A DNA stretch of 64,000 nt from Planctomycetota bacterium (GTDB lineage: Bacteria; Planctomycetota; Planctomycetia; Planctomycetales; Planctomycetaceae), in the NCBI GenBank assembly GCA_022600195.1, contig JAHZKX010000065.1, positions 24,633 through 88,632 on the forward strand, read 5' to 3'. Below, piece by piece: positions 18,930 through 29,125 of this stretch (position 1 is its first letter; every line of letters begins with the position of its first letter). Both the position numbers and the translations under genes were made by a program. The notes beneath the pieces were generated by a model that was not told the DNA's origin, ran no database searches, and worked only from the letters and a program-made list of their open reading frames with translations.

Positions 18930-20321
18930 TCAGGAGAATAGTCCCTTAACGACATGGCCGTGTACATCGGTAAGACGGAAATCACGACCTGCATAACGAT
19001 AAGTCAGACGCTCATGATCGAGACCGATCGAATGCAGGATTGTGGCGTGCAAATCATGCAGGTGGACCTTGTCGACAACGGCTTCGTAGCCGTACTCGTC
19101 AGTCTGGCCCCAGGTGAGTCCACCTTTAACCCCGCCACCTGCCAGCCACATTGTGTATCCTTTATGATTATGGCCACGACCGTCCTGTGTCGGGTCTTCC
19201 GGGGTACGGCCGAATTCGCCCCCCCAGACAACTAAAGTATCTTCAAGCATTCCGCGTTGCTCTAAATCATTCAACAATGCGGCAGCAGGTTGGTCCACTC
19301 GTCTGGCAGCGCTGGGCATCAGTCGTGAAACAAACCCGTGATGGTCCCAGTCGGTATCCGTGATTTCGATGAATCGCACACCCGCCTCGGCAAAACGTCG
19401 TGCCAGCAGGCACTGTCTGCCAAAACTGTCCGAAGGCCCATTGATTCCGTAGGCGTTCAAAGTCGACTTGCTTTCTCCGGAAAGATCCATGACCTGGGGG
19501 AGTTCATCTTTCATGCGGAACGCCAGTTCGAAGGATTCAATCATGCCTTCCAGTCGTGTATCGCCAGACTGTTGCTCCGTAAAAGTTCGATTCATCGATT
19601 GCAGTAAATCCAACTGTCGTCGTTGTCCTTGCCTGGAAAGTCGGGGATTAATCAAATTGCCAATGCGGGCGTCTTTGATGTTTTTTCCTGCTTCGCCGAT
19701 CGAACTCGCCTGGTAGGCAGCCGGTAAAAAGGCACTGGCATAATAGCGGCTACCCCCCAGTGCTTTCAGGGGATTCAGCGAAACAAAACCGGGCAGGTTT
19801 CCATTCTCCGTACCCAATCCATAAAGCACCCATGAGCCAATACTGGGACGCACGAATTGGAAACTTCCTGTGTGCATCTGTTGCAACGCCTGGGGATGGT
19901 TGTTGTTATCGGTGTGCATACTGTTAATGACACACATTTTGTCGACCTGTCCGGCCAGGTGAGGAAATAAATCAGAAACCCATGTGCCGCTCTCTCCATA
20001 TTGGGAGAATTTCCATTGCGAGCCGAACAGCTTACTGTTTTTATTCCGTCCTGGCTTCAAGTTGTCCGCATTCAGTTTGGGTTTATAATCGAAGCTTTCT
20101 ACCTGTGAAGGCCCGCCACGCATACACAGAAATATCACACGTTTCGCACGCGCGGGAAAGTGAGGTCGCTTGGGTGCCAGTGGACTTTCATAGGCCTCTG
20201 CTTCCTGCTGGCATAAACCGGCCAGCGCCAACCAGCCGAAGCCTGCTGAAACGGTTTTCAGGCAATCGCGGCGTGTCGGTCCAATCGGGAACTCTTCTGG
20301 TATAGGATGCGTCACTGACAA
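18930..20321 (-). CDS. DUF1501 protein, Tat-exported
   Basis: 463 residues. PTRRDCLKTVSAGFGWLALAGL is the twin-arginine signal. Core motifs: KRVIFLCMRGGPSQVESFDYKP, TDTDWDHHGF, VVWGGEFGRTPE, GRGHNHKGYTMWLAGGG, LTYRYAGRDFRLTDVHGHVV. These copy the motifs of the DUF1501 protein at 11163-12599 but the two are clearly diverged. It is the second gene of an operon, 12 bp after the DUF1549 gene. Confidence 0.92.
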   Translation of the reverse strand: MSVTHPIPEEFPIGPTRRDCLKTVSAGFGWLALAGLCQQEAEAYESPLAPKRPHFPARAKRVIFLCMRGGPSQVESFDYKPKLNADNLKPGRNKNSKLFGSQWKFSQYGESGTWVSDLFPHLAGQVDKMCVINSMHTDNNNHPQALQQMHTGSFQFVRPSIGSWVLYGLGTENGNLPGFVSLNPLKALGGSRYYASAFLPAAYQASSIGEAGKNIKDARIGNLINPRLSRQGQRRQLDLLQSMNRTFTEQQSGDTRLEGMIESFELAFRMKDELPQVMDLSGESKSTLNAYGINGPSDSFGRQCLLARRFAEAGVRFIEITDTDWDHHGFVSRLMPSAARRVDQPAAALLNDLEQRGMLEDTLVVWGGEFGRTPEDPTQDGRGHNHKGYTMWLAGGGVKGGLTWGQTDEYGYEAVVDKVHLHDLHATILHSIGLDHERLTYRYAGRDFRLTDVHGHVVKGLFS

Positions 20322-20333
20322 TCTCTCCCGGTT

Positions 20334-22859
20334 TTATTTGACATGTCGAAACTCACTGCTGGCTAAAAGTGCCTGACAAACACTTAACCATGCCTGTCGT
20401 TGTTGTTCTGTTTCCGATAACGTTTCTTTCGAAATTTGTACAAGTCCCTGCTCTGTAGACAAAAATGTGAAGACAGCCGCTTGTTCTGTTTTCGTGGCTT
20501 TACGGGACAATGCAAGTTCATAAAGACGATTCAATCGTTGGGTATTATCCAGCGATTTGTCTTGCAGAAGGCGATCAGCGGTTTCTCTGGAAAAATCGAT
20601 CATCGCTGCGCTGTTCATCAGGAACAGTGCCTGTGAAGGAACAGTCGTCTGATCGCGTTGGCCTACCAGTGAATTGGGATCGGCAAAATCAAACAACTGT
20701 AACATTTCAGGCAGATTCCCCCGAACTATCGGCAGGTAGATACTCCGATGGTCACTGGCCATCATCTCCGGGGTCAACTTGGTTCTGGAATTAAATTCAT
20801 ACTCGCTGAATACTCCAATTTGCTGAATGGCAGAACCCACTCGACGTTCCCGGTTCAGTCGACCACTTACCGCCAGCAGCGCATCACGAAACGATTCCAC
20901 ATCCAGTCGGCGAAGTGGCATATGCCACAAGTATAAATTGTCGGGATCGATCGCACGTCCCTTACTTTCGACATCGCTCGACATTTGGTACGTGCGGCTC
21001 AACACAATTTCACGAATCAGAGTTTTGAGGGACCAGTTCTGCTCCATAAATTTCGCAGCCAGGTAGTCGAGTAATAAGGGGTGTGTCGGTTTCGACCCCG
21101 TAACTCCAAAATCATCCGGGGTACTGACCAGGCCCCGTTCGAATAACTGTTGCCAGACACGGTTCACAAACACGCGGGCCGTCAGGGGATTCTCGCTGCT
21201 GGTGAGCCACTTTGCCAGTTGTAATCGACCACTCTCCTGTTTGCCGATCTTTGGCAGCTCAGTCACTTCAATGGCCCGCAAGACACCACGCGGGACAACT
21301 TCTCCGTAATGCGTCACTTCCCCACGCACGCGTATTTTGCTGTCGGTCGGTTTCGGGTAGTCGCGCGCCCCCATTGTAAACTCTGGTTGCGCAGGCGGAT
21401 GGGCCACCATGTTTGCCAGATCTTCATCCATTTTTTTGATGCGCTGATCCCAATCCTTGATCTCAGCATCCATCTTCTCAATTTCCTGCTTCAGCTTCTC
21501 TTTGTCTTCACCCGGCTTGTTAAGTTTTCTTTTATAGTCAGCCACACGCCGGATAACACGATAGCGATCAGATCGTGCTGTGTTTCGTTTTTGAGTCTGT
21601 TCCTGTACTTGCTTCAGATGAACACTGGCAGGTCCCGACAGTTTATCTGCATCAGCGCCAATCGCGATCAGGCCCGAATCATTCACCCCTTTGATACCCA
21701 TCGGGCCGATCCCGTATTGAGTATCCGTGCTACGCAGAATTCCGACCAGGGCATAATAATCAGCCGTCGGAACAGGATCGAATTTGTGATCGTGGCACCG
21801 CGCACAGCTCACTGAAAGACCCAGGATTCCACGGCAGATAACATCAATCTGTTCGTCGATCGAGTCCATCAGGAAAAGTTCACGTTTCCGTTCTTCCAGA
21901 CTTTTGGGACCTAATGCCAGAAAACCAGTGGCAATCGTTTGCCGATCCTGTTCTTCCCGGCTCTTGGCAGGCATCAGGTCGCCTGCAATTTGTAATGCGA
22001 TAAACTGGTTATAAGGGAGATCGGAATTCAGGGCATCAATCACCCAGTCACGATAACGCCACGCATGCTGCCATGCCATATTGCGGGCCAGTCCATTACT
22101 TTCTGCATAACGCGCGACATCCAGCCAGTGTCGACCCCAGCGCTCGCCGAAGTGGGGAGACGCCAACAGGTAATCGACGACCTCCGCCACAGGCACAGAT
22201 TGAAACTTGTCTAATTCCGCAGGAGTGGGTGGCAAGCCAATCAGGTCAAAAAAAAGACGACGCAACAAGACAGAACGCGTTGCATCATTTGCTGGTGGGA
22301 TCTGTTTCGTTTCTCGCTTCGCTGATACAAAATAGTCGAGGCCAGTTCGCGGCCACTGTTGATGTTTGACTTCGGGTAATGCTGGCTTCCGAATGGGCTG
22401 CAATGACCAGAACGCGCGGGCCCTGTCAAAATCCAGTCCCACTGCCACCGGTTTTCCATCGCGGGGATCCGGTGCGCCCATGCTGATCCATTTTTCAAAG
22501 TCGGCTATGACCGATGCTTTCAATGGATCACTGTCCGGCGGCATCTCCAGATCCCGCTCATGTCGAATCGCTGCCAGTAATAAACTTTGCGATGGTTTCC
22601 CTGGCACAACAGATGCCCCGGTGTCTCCACCCCGTCGTATCCCTTCGCGCGTATCAAGCTGTAGCCCACTCCCCAGTTCCCCGTTTTTGGCTGCCTCCGC
22701 CGAATGGCATTCATAACACTTGGTCACAAGTACCGGGCGGATTTTCTTCTCAAAGAAAGCAATACTTTCAGGAGTCTCTGCTGCATTGGAATGGGTCAAT
22801 GGAATTGTAAGAAAAACACAGATCACGGTGAGTTTCTTGACAATCTCAAATGTCAACAT
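20334..22859 (-). CDS. PSCyt1 / DUF1549 / DUF1553 protein
   Basis: 841 residues from the ATG at 22859; the frame is open further up to 22961 but this ATG begins the signal peptide (MLTFEIVKKLTVICVFLTIPLTHSNA). Domains: haem site CYECHSAEAAKNGELGSGLQLD, DUF1549 with CARCHDHKFDPVPTADYYAL, a coiled coil of about 60 residues (KRNTARSDRYRVIRRVADYK onward) and DUF1553 with NRVWQQLFERGLVSTPDDFG. Unlike the larger protein at 7956 it has no LamG domain. Operon with the DUF1501 gene. Confidence 0.92.
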   Translation of the reverse strand: MLTFEIVKKLTVICVFLTIPLTHSNAAETPESIAFFEKKIRPVLVTKCYECHSAEAAKNGELGSGLQLDTREGIRRGGDTGASVVPGKPSQSLLLAAIRHERDLEMPPDSDPLKASVIADFEKWISMGAPDPRDGKPVAVGLDFDRARAFWSLQPIRKPALPEVKHQQWPRTGLDYFVSAKRETKQIPPANDATRSVLLRRLFFDLIGLPPTPAELDKFQSVPVAEVVDYLLASPHFGERWGRHWLDVARYAESNGLARNMAWQHAWRYRDWVIDALNSDLPYNQFIALQIAGDLMPAKSREEQDRQTIATGFLALGPKSLEERKRELFLMDSIDEQIDVICRGILGLSVSCARCHDHKFDPVPTADYYALVGILRSTDTQYGIGPMGIKGVNDSGLIAIGADADKLSGPASVHLKQVQEQTQKRNTARSDRYRVIRRVADYKRKLNKPGEDKEKLKQEIEKMDAEIKDWDQRIKKMDEDLANMVAHPPAQPEFTMGARDYPKPTDSKIRVRGEVTHYGEVVPRGVLRAIEVTELPKIGKQESGRLQLAKWLTSSENPLTARVFVNRVWQQLFERGLVSTPDDFGVTGSKPTHPLLLDYLAAKFMEQNWSLKTLIREIVLSRTYQMSSDVESKGRAIDPDNLYLWHMPLRRLDVESFRDALLAVSGRLNRERRVGSAIQQIGVFSEYEFNSRTKLTPEMMASDHRSIYLPIVRGNLPEMLQLFDFADPNSLVGQRDQTTVPSQALFLMNSAAMIDFSRETADRLLQDKSLDNTQRLNRLYELALSRKATKTEQAAVFTFLSTEQGLVQISKETLSETEQQRQAWLSVCQALLASSEFRHVK

Positions 22860-23734
22860 GGTGAAGCTTTCAAGGAAGGAAGGTATATCCTTAATATATC
22901 TTGTCCTGAAGTAGTGATCAACATATTTCCTCAAAAAGGTTGCGACCGTATGACCCATCATTTCACGTCGTTTCCATTAAATCTGCTTCCTGATTTTCAC
23001 TGAAAATATTCGACTGGACACCCTGTCGCGAATCGCGAATATGCGTTATAAGCGTCGCGCGCGAGTGAGAGATATTTCCACTGACAGATTGAGAACAAGT
23101 GCTTCCATCAGCACTACAAAAGTCCCTCGTTTCAGACGATTCTTTTAAAAAACGCAGTTCACCAGTTCCCCAAGAGCACCTGTTATCGACGCGTATCGAA
23201 CACGCTTCAACCGCGGTTCGCCACGTTTCAAACACATATGAGCAGCCTTCGCACACTTTTCGACCAGCAATTCCGCTTGACCTGAACACGCCCTTTTCCA
23301 TAATCAAAACCAACCCCAAAACGACCCCGATTGAGAAACAGCAAAAAGACGACAACAGCGTCCAGCAATCCCAGAGAGCCCACATGCCAAACATCTTTTT
23401 AGGACCATCACAGAGCACTGACAGCTTGACAAAATAAACAGCCGCCCCAAACGATCAAAGCACGACCGGATGAAATTCATCAGAAAAACAAACGGCGTTA
23501 TTCTACCGGATATGCCCGGGACTCCCCTACCTGAAAATACAGCACATCTCATCAAAAGAGATCCCCTCTGATCACACTTTGCATCAGATTCCATGTCTTT
23601 CGTGGTAGTGAGAATTAGTTTTCGATAGAACCATCAGTGTCTCTTGGGGAGAACAGTTATGTAAACGGTTCCTGGATCCTTTGATCTGTTTAAATAGAGA
23701 GCAGAGTCAAAGTGCTGAGAGACCAAACCTGCTT
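22860..23734. other. Long region without a supported gene
   Basis: 875 bp between the DUF1549 gene and the cupin gene. On the minus strand 22963-23418 is open (151 codons) and predicts one membrane helix (CCFSIGVVLGLVLIME) followed by a Cys-rich part. On the plus strand 23099-23437 is also open and predicts a polar, low-complexity product. Neither has a ribosome site or a recognisable family, and I cannot decide between them or decay of an older gene. The short repeat CTTTCGTGGTAGTG near 23597 is part of the dispersed TTTCGTG repeat family described at 27626. Confidence 0.4.
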
Positions 23735-24094
23735 TCATTTCTCTTGCGGTCCAAGAGGAACAAAGTCATACTCACCAATCCCCTGGAGCACAAGAAAAAT
23801 TGCTGAGGTTGTTCCGGCATTGGTAACAAGGTGTGGGCGGTTTGGCCGCACCGAATATGTGTTACCTGGAGCAAGGGTCACTTCTTCTTTGGGATCCTGC
23901 AAAAATATCTTGAGGGTCCCTTCAATTACATAAAACGCGTCCTGGATATTATTATGATAATGCCAGGGGACATTCTGTGTTGGTGATATTTGTAGTTCAA
24001 TGATACGAAATCCGGGCCGTTCAGCATGATACTGGGTACGCTCAACTTCATATAAATGACTCGCATCCTTCAGTGATTCAGATTCTTCACTCAT
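23735..24094 (-). CDS. Cupin-domain protein
   Basis: 119 residues from the ATG at 24094 (an in-frame ATG at 24217 would add 41 residues that do not fit the family). The double-motif cupin barrel is clear: WHYHNNIQDAFYVIEGTLKIF carries the first metal motif (HxH, then Glu in the EG-turn), and LAPGNTYSVRPNRPHLVTNAG carries the second (Pro-Gly and His). It binds a metal and probably a small ligand, as a sensor or an enzyme; substrate unknown. No operon partner; the PQQ-type protein diverges from it. Confidence 0.85.
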   Translation of the reverse strand: MSEESESLKDASHLYEVERTQYHAERPGFRIIELQISPTQNVPWHYHNNIQDAFYVIEGTLKIFLQDPKEEVTLAPGNTYSVRPNRPHLVTNAGTTSAIFLVLQGIGEYDFVPLGPQEK

Positions 24095-24357
24095 GCTCAG
24101 AGCCTTTCGCTTAATACTGTTGCAGCCTGTGTCCAGGTTTACTGTAGCGTCTCCAGGGCCATTTGCAACGAGTACCATGGAATGAAAGTCGCTATGGTTA
24201 AAATTGAAAATCAACACGCCCTCGTTTTTACTTTCAACCTTGAATCTGTGGAAATCCCTTTCGTACGAGGTTAGAATAAATTGAATCTCAGTCGTATCGG
24301 GAAATGCAGTGTCTCGATTTCCATTTCATCTAACGATCCATTTGGCACGAATGAAGT

Positions 24358-27300
24358 ATGAAATATCAACAGACAGACCGGCTTTCATTGACGCTGACGA
24401 TACTCTCAAGCTTAATCATTTCAGTCTGTTCGCCTGGCTCTCAGGATCTCCTGGCTGAAACAAAACCAGTTCCCTCTGCCAAACAGAAACCATACGGGAT
24501 TGAGAAACGAGTTGAGTGGAATACTTCCAGGGTCCGCGGTCGTCCCGAACCCCCGTTGCCATTTAAAGCCAAACGCGTCTTTCCCCATCTGACATTTAAG
24601 AATCCAACTGTCCTCACCAGTGCCCCCGGCACCGATCGGCTGTTTCTCACTGAAAATTCGGGAAAAATCTATTCGATCCCCGCCGATCCCAATTGCAAAG
24701 AAGCTGACCTCTTTCTTGATGTGAAAGAACTAGTCGCACAGTTAAACAAATCGTTGCCAGAAAAAGAACGAGTCGCCATGGTGGCGAACTACGGACTGAC
24801 TTTTCATCCGCAGTTCGCAGAAAACCGCTATTGTTATCTCTGTTATGTTGTCCGATATATCAAAAGTAATCTGAAGCAGCACCCACACGGGACACGTGTT
24901 GTGCGTCTGCAGGTAACGAATGAAGACCCCCCGCGTGCAATAGCAACAAGTGAACTGGAACTCCTCAGCTGGTTGCAGGGAGGTCACAATGGCGGCTGTC
25001 TCAAATTTGGTCACGATGGCAAACTGTTTATCTCAACCGGCGACGGTGCACCCGCTTATCCTCCAGATGAACACAAGGCAGGTCAGGATATCAGCAATTT
25101 GCTTTCTGCAACATTACGCATTGACGTCGATCACCCTTCAGGGAAAAGACCGTATTCGATTCCCGATGATAATCCCTTTGTCAACGAAAAAGGGGCGCGG
25201 GGCGAAATCTGGGCGTATGGATTGCGAAATCCCTGGAAGATCAGCTTCGACCGAAAAACAGGTGATTTGTGGATCGGTGATGTTGGCTGGCAACTCTGGG
25301 AGATGGTTTATAACGTGCAACGCGGAGATAACTTCGGCTGGTCCCTCGTTGAAGGTCCTCAGCAGGTGCATACCGAATGGGAGCGTGGTCCGACTCCTGT
25401 AGTGAAAGCAACAGTAGAAATACCGCACAGTGAAGGAGCTTCCGTCACAGGAGGCTTTGTTTATCGCGGCAAGAAATTTCCTGAACTGTACGGGCAATAT
25501 ATATTTGGTGATTATGTTACACGACGGATTTGGCACATCTCATCAGAAAGAGGAAAGCCGGGCCCGCGCAAAGAACTGGTTGAACCAACGGTACGTATTT
25601 CCGGATTTGCAGAACGACATGATGGAGAGCTTTTACTCCTCGACTACGATGCCGGTACCATCCACGAACTGGAACGAAATCAACTTGTGAATGAATCACA
25701 TCCCTTCCCTCAAAAATTAAGCGAAAGCGGCCTGTTCGAATCAGTCCCCGCACATCGTCCTGCCGCGGGGGTAATCCCCTTCTCTATCAATGCCGAATTA
25801 TGGGCCGACCATGCAACGGCGGAACGCTTCCTGGCACTACCCGGTGATAGCTCGATCGGCTTGCACACAAAATCGCAACGCCTTCCCGGCTCCTATTTCC
25901 GAAGCGACTTGTTTTATCCGAAAAACGCCGTCCTTGCAAAAACACTTTCACTCGAATTAATCGCCGGCGATGCGAATTCAAGGAAACGGATTGAAACGCA
26001 ACTCCTCCATTTTAATGGTTTCGAATGGCGCGGGTATAGTTATCGCTGGAATCAGGAACAGACTGACGCAGAACTTGTCGGTGCAGCCGGTGAGACAGCA
26101 ACCTTTAACGTGATTGATACAAATTATCCCGGCGGCAAACGCGCTCAACAGTGGCGTTTCTCTTCACGTACGGAATGCATGCGCTGTCACAATGCCTGGG
26201 CAGGATCGACCCTTGCATTTAATATTAAGCAGATTAATCGTAATCACAATTTCGGCAGCATTACGGACAATCAAATTCGCACGCTGCGCCACATAGGTGT
26301 TCTCGAAAACAAAGAGGATCTGCCTCTTGTCAATGCGCCCATCGAATCAATCAAACCACATCTTCCGGAAGCGCATCTTCCCCAACTGGTCGACCCCTTT
26401 GATAAATCAGCCGACCTGTATTTACGCGGGCGTTCCTACTTACATGCGAACTGTGCACACTGTCACAGAGAACATGGCGGCGGAGCAGCACGTATTCACA
26501 TCGACTATGATAAACCGTTGGAGAAATCGGAAGCGCTCGGCGAGCGTCCTACACAGGGCACGTTCGGCATTCATAAAGCAGAAATTCTCGCGCCCGGTGA
26601 TCCCTATCGATCTGTCATGTTGATGCGGATGGCAAAACGGGGGCCGGGACATATGCCACACATCGGTTCCACCAACATTGATCGACGTGGTCTCGCATTG
26701 ATTCATGACTGGATTCAAAACCTGCCACAGCGCACCGCTCTGCAATCAAAGCTCAGGCGACTGATGGAACTGGACGAAGCAACCGCCAAAAGTAAGTTGA
26801 AAATCGAGCATAATGCAAAACAGCAACTGCTGGCACGCAGTTATGCGAAACTGGAAAAGCGTGACACCGTAAACGCGGCGGATCGATCCAAAGCCGCAAA
26901 ACGAATGGAGCAGCAAATAGCACTACAAAATACGAACCGAAAAACAGAACGCGAGAAACTCATCGACGAACTAACGGCCTCAACTGAAGGCGCGCTACTG
27001 CTTGCCAGTGCGCAATCGGAAAACAAACTACCCGATGCAATCGCCAGGCTAGTCGTGGAAAGAACAACGTCATCGAAGAATATGGTGGCCCGCGACCTGT
27101 TTGAATCTTTTCTACCCGACAGTAAACGCATTAAGCGCCTCGGGAAATCAATCAATGCCAAGAGTCTGCTCGCACTAAAAGGTGATATTGAGTCTGGCAA
27201 AAACCTGTTCTTCACGGGGCAAAGTATCAGCTGTCGCAATTGTCATCAGGTTTCAGGAAAAGGAGAATCTCTGGGGCCAGAATTAACACATGTCGCGAAG

Positions 27301-27600
27301 AAACTGACGAAAGCACAAATCCTGGAAAACATTCTCCAGCCTTCCAAAACAATCGACCCTAAATTCCGTACATGGCTTATCGAAACCACTTCTGGCAAAG
27401 TTTATAGCGGCCTGATGGTCAAACAGACCAAACAGGAAATTATCATCCGCGACGCCAAACGCAAAGAGCTTCGCTTTGAAACCAGTGAAGTAGAAAACGC
27501 CATTCCACAACAAAAATCTCTCATGCCGGAACTACTGCTGAGTGAAATGTCCGCCAAAGATGTAGCCGATTTGCTGGCATGGCTGTCGACCTTGAAGTGA
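24358..27600 (+). CDS. PQQ-type sugar dehydrogenase-like protein with three haem c sites
   Basis: 1080 residues. The N-terminal half is a six-bladed propeller of the soluble glucose/sorbosone dehydrogenase type: PHLTFKNPTVLTSAPGTDRL, GGHNGGCLKFGHDGKLFIST, GLRNPWKISFDRKTGDLWIG (about residues 70-450). A middle part has two CxxCH sites, MRCHN and NCAHCHREHGGG, and the C-terminus is a planctomycete haem-binding domain with SCRNCHQVSGKGESLGPEL and ILQPSKTIDPKFRTWLI. A helical segment near residues 800-900 connects them. A periplasmic quinoprotein-cytochrome electron route from a sugar or alcohol is expected (inference). Confidence 0.88.
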   Translation: MKYQQTDRLSLTLTILSSLIISVCSPGSQDLLAETKPVPSAKQKPYGIEKRVEWNTSRVRGRPEPPLPFKAKRVFPHLTFKNPTVLTSAPGTDRLFLTENSGKIYSIPADPNCKEADLFLDVKELVAQLNKSLPEKERVAMVANYGLTFHPQFAENRYCYLCYVVRYIKSNLKQHPHGTRVVRLQVTNEDPPRAIATSELELLSWLQGGHNGGCLKFGHDGKLFISTGDGAPAYPPDEHKAGQDISNLLSATLRIDVDHPSGKRPYSIPDDNPFVNEKGARGEIWAYGLRNPWKISFDRKTGDLWIGDVGWQLWEMVYNVQRGDNFGWSLVEGPQQVHTEWERGPTPVVKATVEIPHSEGASVTGGFVYRGKKFPELYGQYIFGDYVTRRIWHISSERGKPGPRKELVEPTVRISGFAERHDGELLLLDYDAGTIHELERNQLVNESHPFPQKLSESGLFESVPAHRPAAGVIPFSINAELWADHATAERFLALPGDSSIGLHTKSQRLPGSYFRSDLFYPKNAVLAKTLSLELIAGDANSRKRIETQLLHFNGFEWRGYSYRWNQEQTDAELVGAAGETATFNVIDTNYPGGKRAQQWRFSSRTECMRCHNAWAGSTLAFNIKQINRNHNFGSITDNQIRTLRHIGVLENKEDLPLVNAPIESIKPHLPEAHLPQLVDPFDKSADLYLRGRSYLHANCAHCHREHGGGAARIHIDYDKPLEKSEALGERPTQGTFGIHKAEILAPGDPYRSVMLMRMAKRGPGHMPHIGSTNIDRRGLALIHDWIQNLPQRTALQSKLRRLMELDEATAKSKLKIEHNAKQQLLARSYAKLEKRDTVNAADRSKAAKRMEQQIALQNTNRKTEREKLIDELTASTEGALLLASAQSENKLPDAIARLVVERTTSSKNMVARDLFESFLPDSKRIKRLGKSINAKSLLALKGDIESGKNLFFTGQSISCRNCHQVSGKGESLGPELTHVAKKLTKAQILENILQPSKTIDPKFRTWLIETTSGKVYSGLMVKQTKQEIIIRDAKRKELRFETSEVENAIPQQKSLMPELLLSEMSAKDVADLLAWLSTLK

Positions 27601-27625
27601 TAGGACAACAACACCCTCCACCACT

Positions 27626-27651
27626 TTTCGTGCCTTTCGTGTTTTTCGTGG
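27626..27651 (+). repeat. Short tandem TTTCGTG repeat
   Basis: Three copies of TTTCGTG at 27626, 27635 and 27644, exact 9-bp period, differing only in the two spacer bases. It sits just after the PQQ-type gene. A single related copy (CTTTCGTGGTAGTG) lies near 23597, so this is probably a member of a dispersed repeat family. Confidence 0.6.
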
Positions 27652-27840
27652 TAATCCAAAAAACAGTGTCAGGCCGAGTCAACACAGAGTCATCGGTTCG
27701 GGTGCCTCTCGGCCGTGGTAGTAAAAAACCTATCGTTCAGACAGTAGTTAACCAAACGAGTCTAATTCTTTGTTAACTTGTTTCAAGATGTAAAACGGTT
27801 GCTTACCACACACTATTCGATCAAGTCTCATAAAACTGTG

Positions 27841-28176
27841 TTATTCATCTGAGATGAACGTCATCCATCGAGGCAAATAGGAATGAATAGTAAAGATTTT
27901 ACACGTATCCCAAAGTCCACACAGGCATGTTCCGATGATTATGCTAGGGTAGATAAAGTAATTAGTAGACAACCCCCAGATTAGATAGAGGGGTCCCCAA
28001 ATAACTCCAACAATGATCATCGAGATCAAGTATCTGCTCATAACCGTGTCGAACAGTACAACGGCAATCGTGATGACAACACGAATCGGTAGTAATACCC
28101 ACTTGAAAGCTGTTGTCAGTAGATTGGATTGTTTTGTTTTGCTGGAATTTCCATTTTTAATTTCAGTCAATTCCAC
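27841..28176 (-). CDS. Hypothetical membrane protein
   Basis: 111 residues, polar N-terminus (MELTEIKNGNSSKTKQSN) followed by three hydrophobic stretches: about 24-44, 48-68 and 72-92 (WVLLPIRVVITIAVVLFDTV; YLISMIIVGVIWGPLYLIW; YPSIIIGTCLCGLWD). No family recognised. AT-rich like the flanking DNA. It lies in the accessory patch 27600-29125. Confidence 0.5.
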   Translation of the reverse strand: MELTEIKNGNSSKTKQSNLLTTAFKWVLLPIRVVITIAVVLFDTVMSRYLISMIIVGVIWGPLYLIWGLSTNYFIYPSIIIGTCLCGLWDTCKIFTIHSYLPRWMTFISDE

Positions 28177-28351
28177 GCCTCTCCATAGTTTCTGTCTGAA
28201 TCAAAAAATTATCCTGTTCAATGGATATGTATGTCCTCAGGAAATGGAAAAAAGAGATTTCTTAATCTGGTCTCTGAAACCGATTCAGGATCGGAATGAA
28301 CACTGTTTTAACAATGTGCCACCTCAGTTGTTATTCCGTTTTACATAATAG

Positions 28352-28834
28352 TTAGTCGAATTCCGATGGTAGTGAGAAAACTCCAGTAATCAAATTGTCT
28401 TGTGAATCAAGAAAGTCAGTTTCATATTTGACTGGAAAAATGTCACTCGTCGAATTCGATAGTTTGGCTTTAAGGTTTGCTAGATCTTCTGCATTAGCGT
28501 CGTATTGCCCTCTGTTACGGCTAAAACCGAATTCATCCTTACCGACAAATATCCAAAGCACATACGCGTCTTCGTTCATGACGTATCCATTAAGTTTTTG
28601 ACCATCTACTGTCATGATACGGGCTTTTATGAATAGCCGCATTCGATCAGGTAGTGGATATGTTCGCAGAATAGGGTATGCGCAATGATCACCGCCATCG
28701 TCTAACCGTTCTAGTTCGGAGACAAGCTATGACGCATCAACGCCCCAGTCAATGATCTCTTGGCGCTCATCGTAGTCGTAATGCTCTGACCAAATTGGAT
28801 GTTCGTCGAAGTGAATCTTCGACAACTCACTCAT
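28352..28834 (-). pseudogene. Hypothetical protein gene interrupted by an in-frame TAG
   Basis: Reading from the ATG at 28834 gives MSELSKIHFDEHPIWSEHYD... for 35 codons, then TAG (28727-28729), then the same frame continues without a further stop to 28352 (161 codons in all, about 160 residues). The second part contains LDDGGDHCAYPILRTYPLPD and the stretch MRLFIKARIMTVDGQKLNGYVMNEDAYVLWIF. Frame continuity on both sides of the stop argues for a recent nonsense mutation rather than chance. The family is unknown; such short soluble proteins are often immunity proteins, but I cannot show it. An internal ATG at 28642 could still yield a 96-residue fragment. Confidence 0.65.
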
Positions 28835-29125
28835 CTTTATTAGAGTAAAGATTTCAGTCGAATAGGCTGAGGTAATAGCCATCTACCAGCTAACTTTTAT
28901 TAAAATATTTCAGATATGTTGTCGCAGTAAACTAATTAGCAGCAAGCTAAGATAAATTGTATCTAGCTGAAACAACCCGTCAAGATTCTCTAACATTAGT
29001 TGTACTTAAGGTTATTCTTCTGGGTTTGTTTAGTGGTGCTTGGAACCTGTGATTTTTGCAATTTGGTAGCATTGTTGGCTAGCTATTTAGACCGGATACA
29101 TGTCACACAACAAAAATGGTAAAGC
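28835..29125. other. AT-rich intergenic region, nothing seen
   Basis: About 290 bp between the broken gene and the M16 pair. No open frame with a ribosome site, no hairpin followed by a T-run, no tRNA. Confidence 0.5.

Noticed and set aside
22963..23418. Minus-strand frame of 151 codons with one hydrophobic stretch
   Set aside because: No ribosome site, competing plus-strand frame, no recognisable family; kept only as a note in the intergenic entry.
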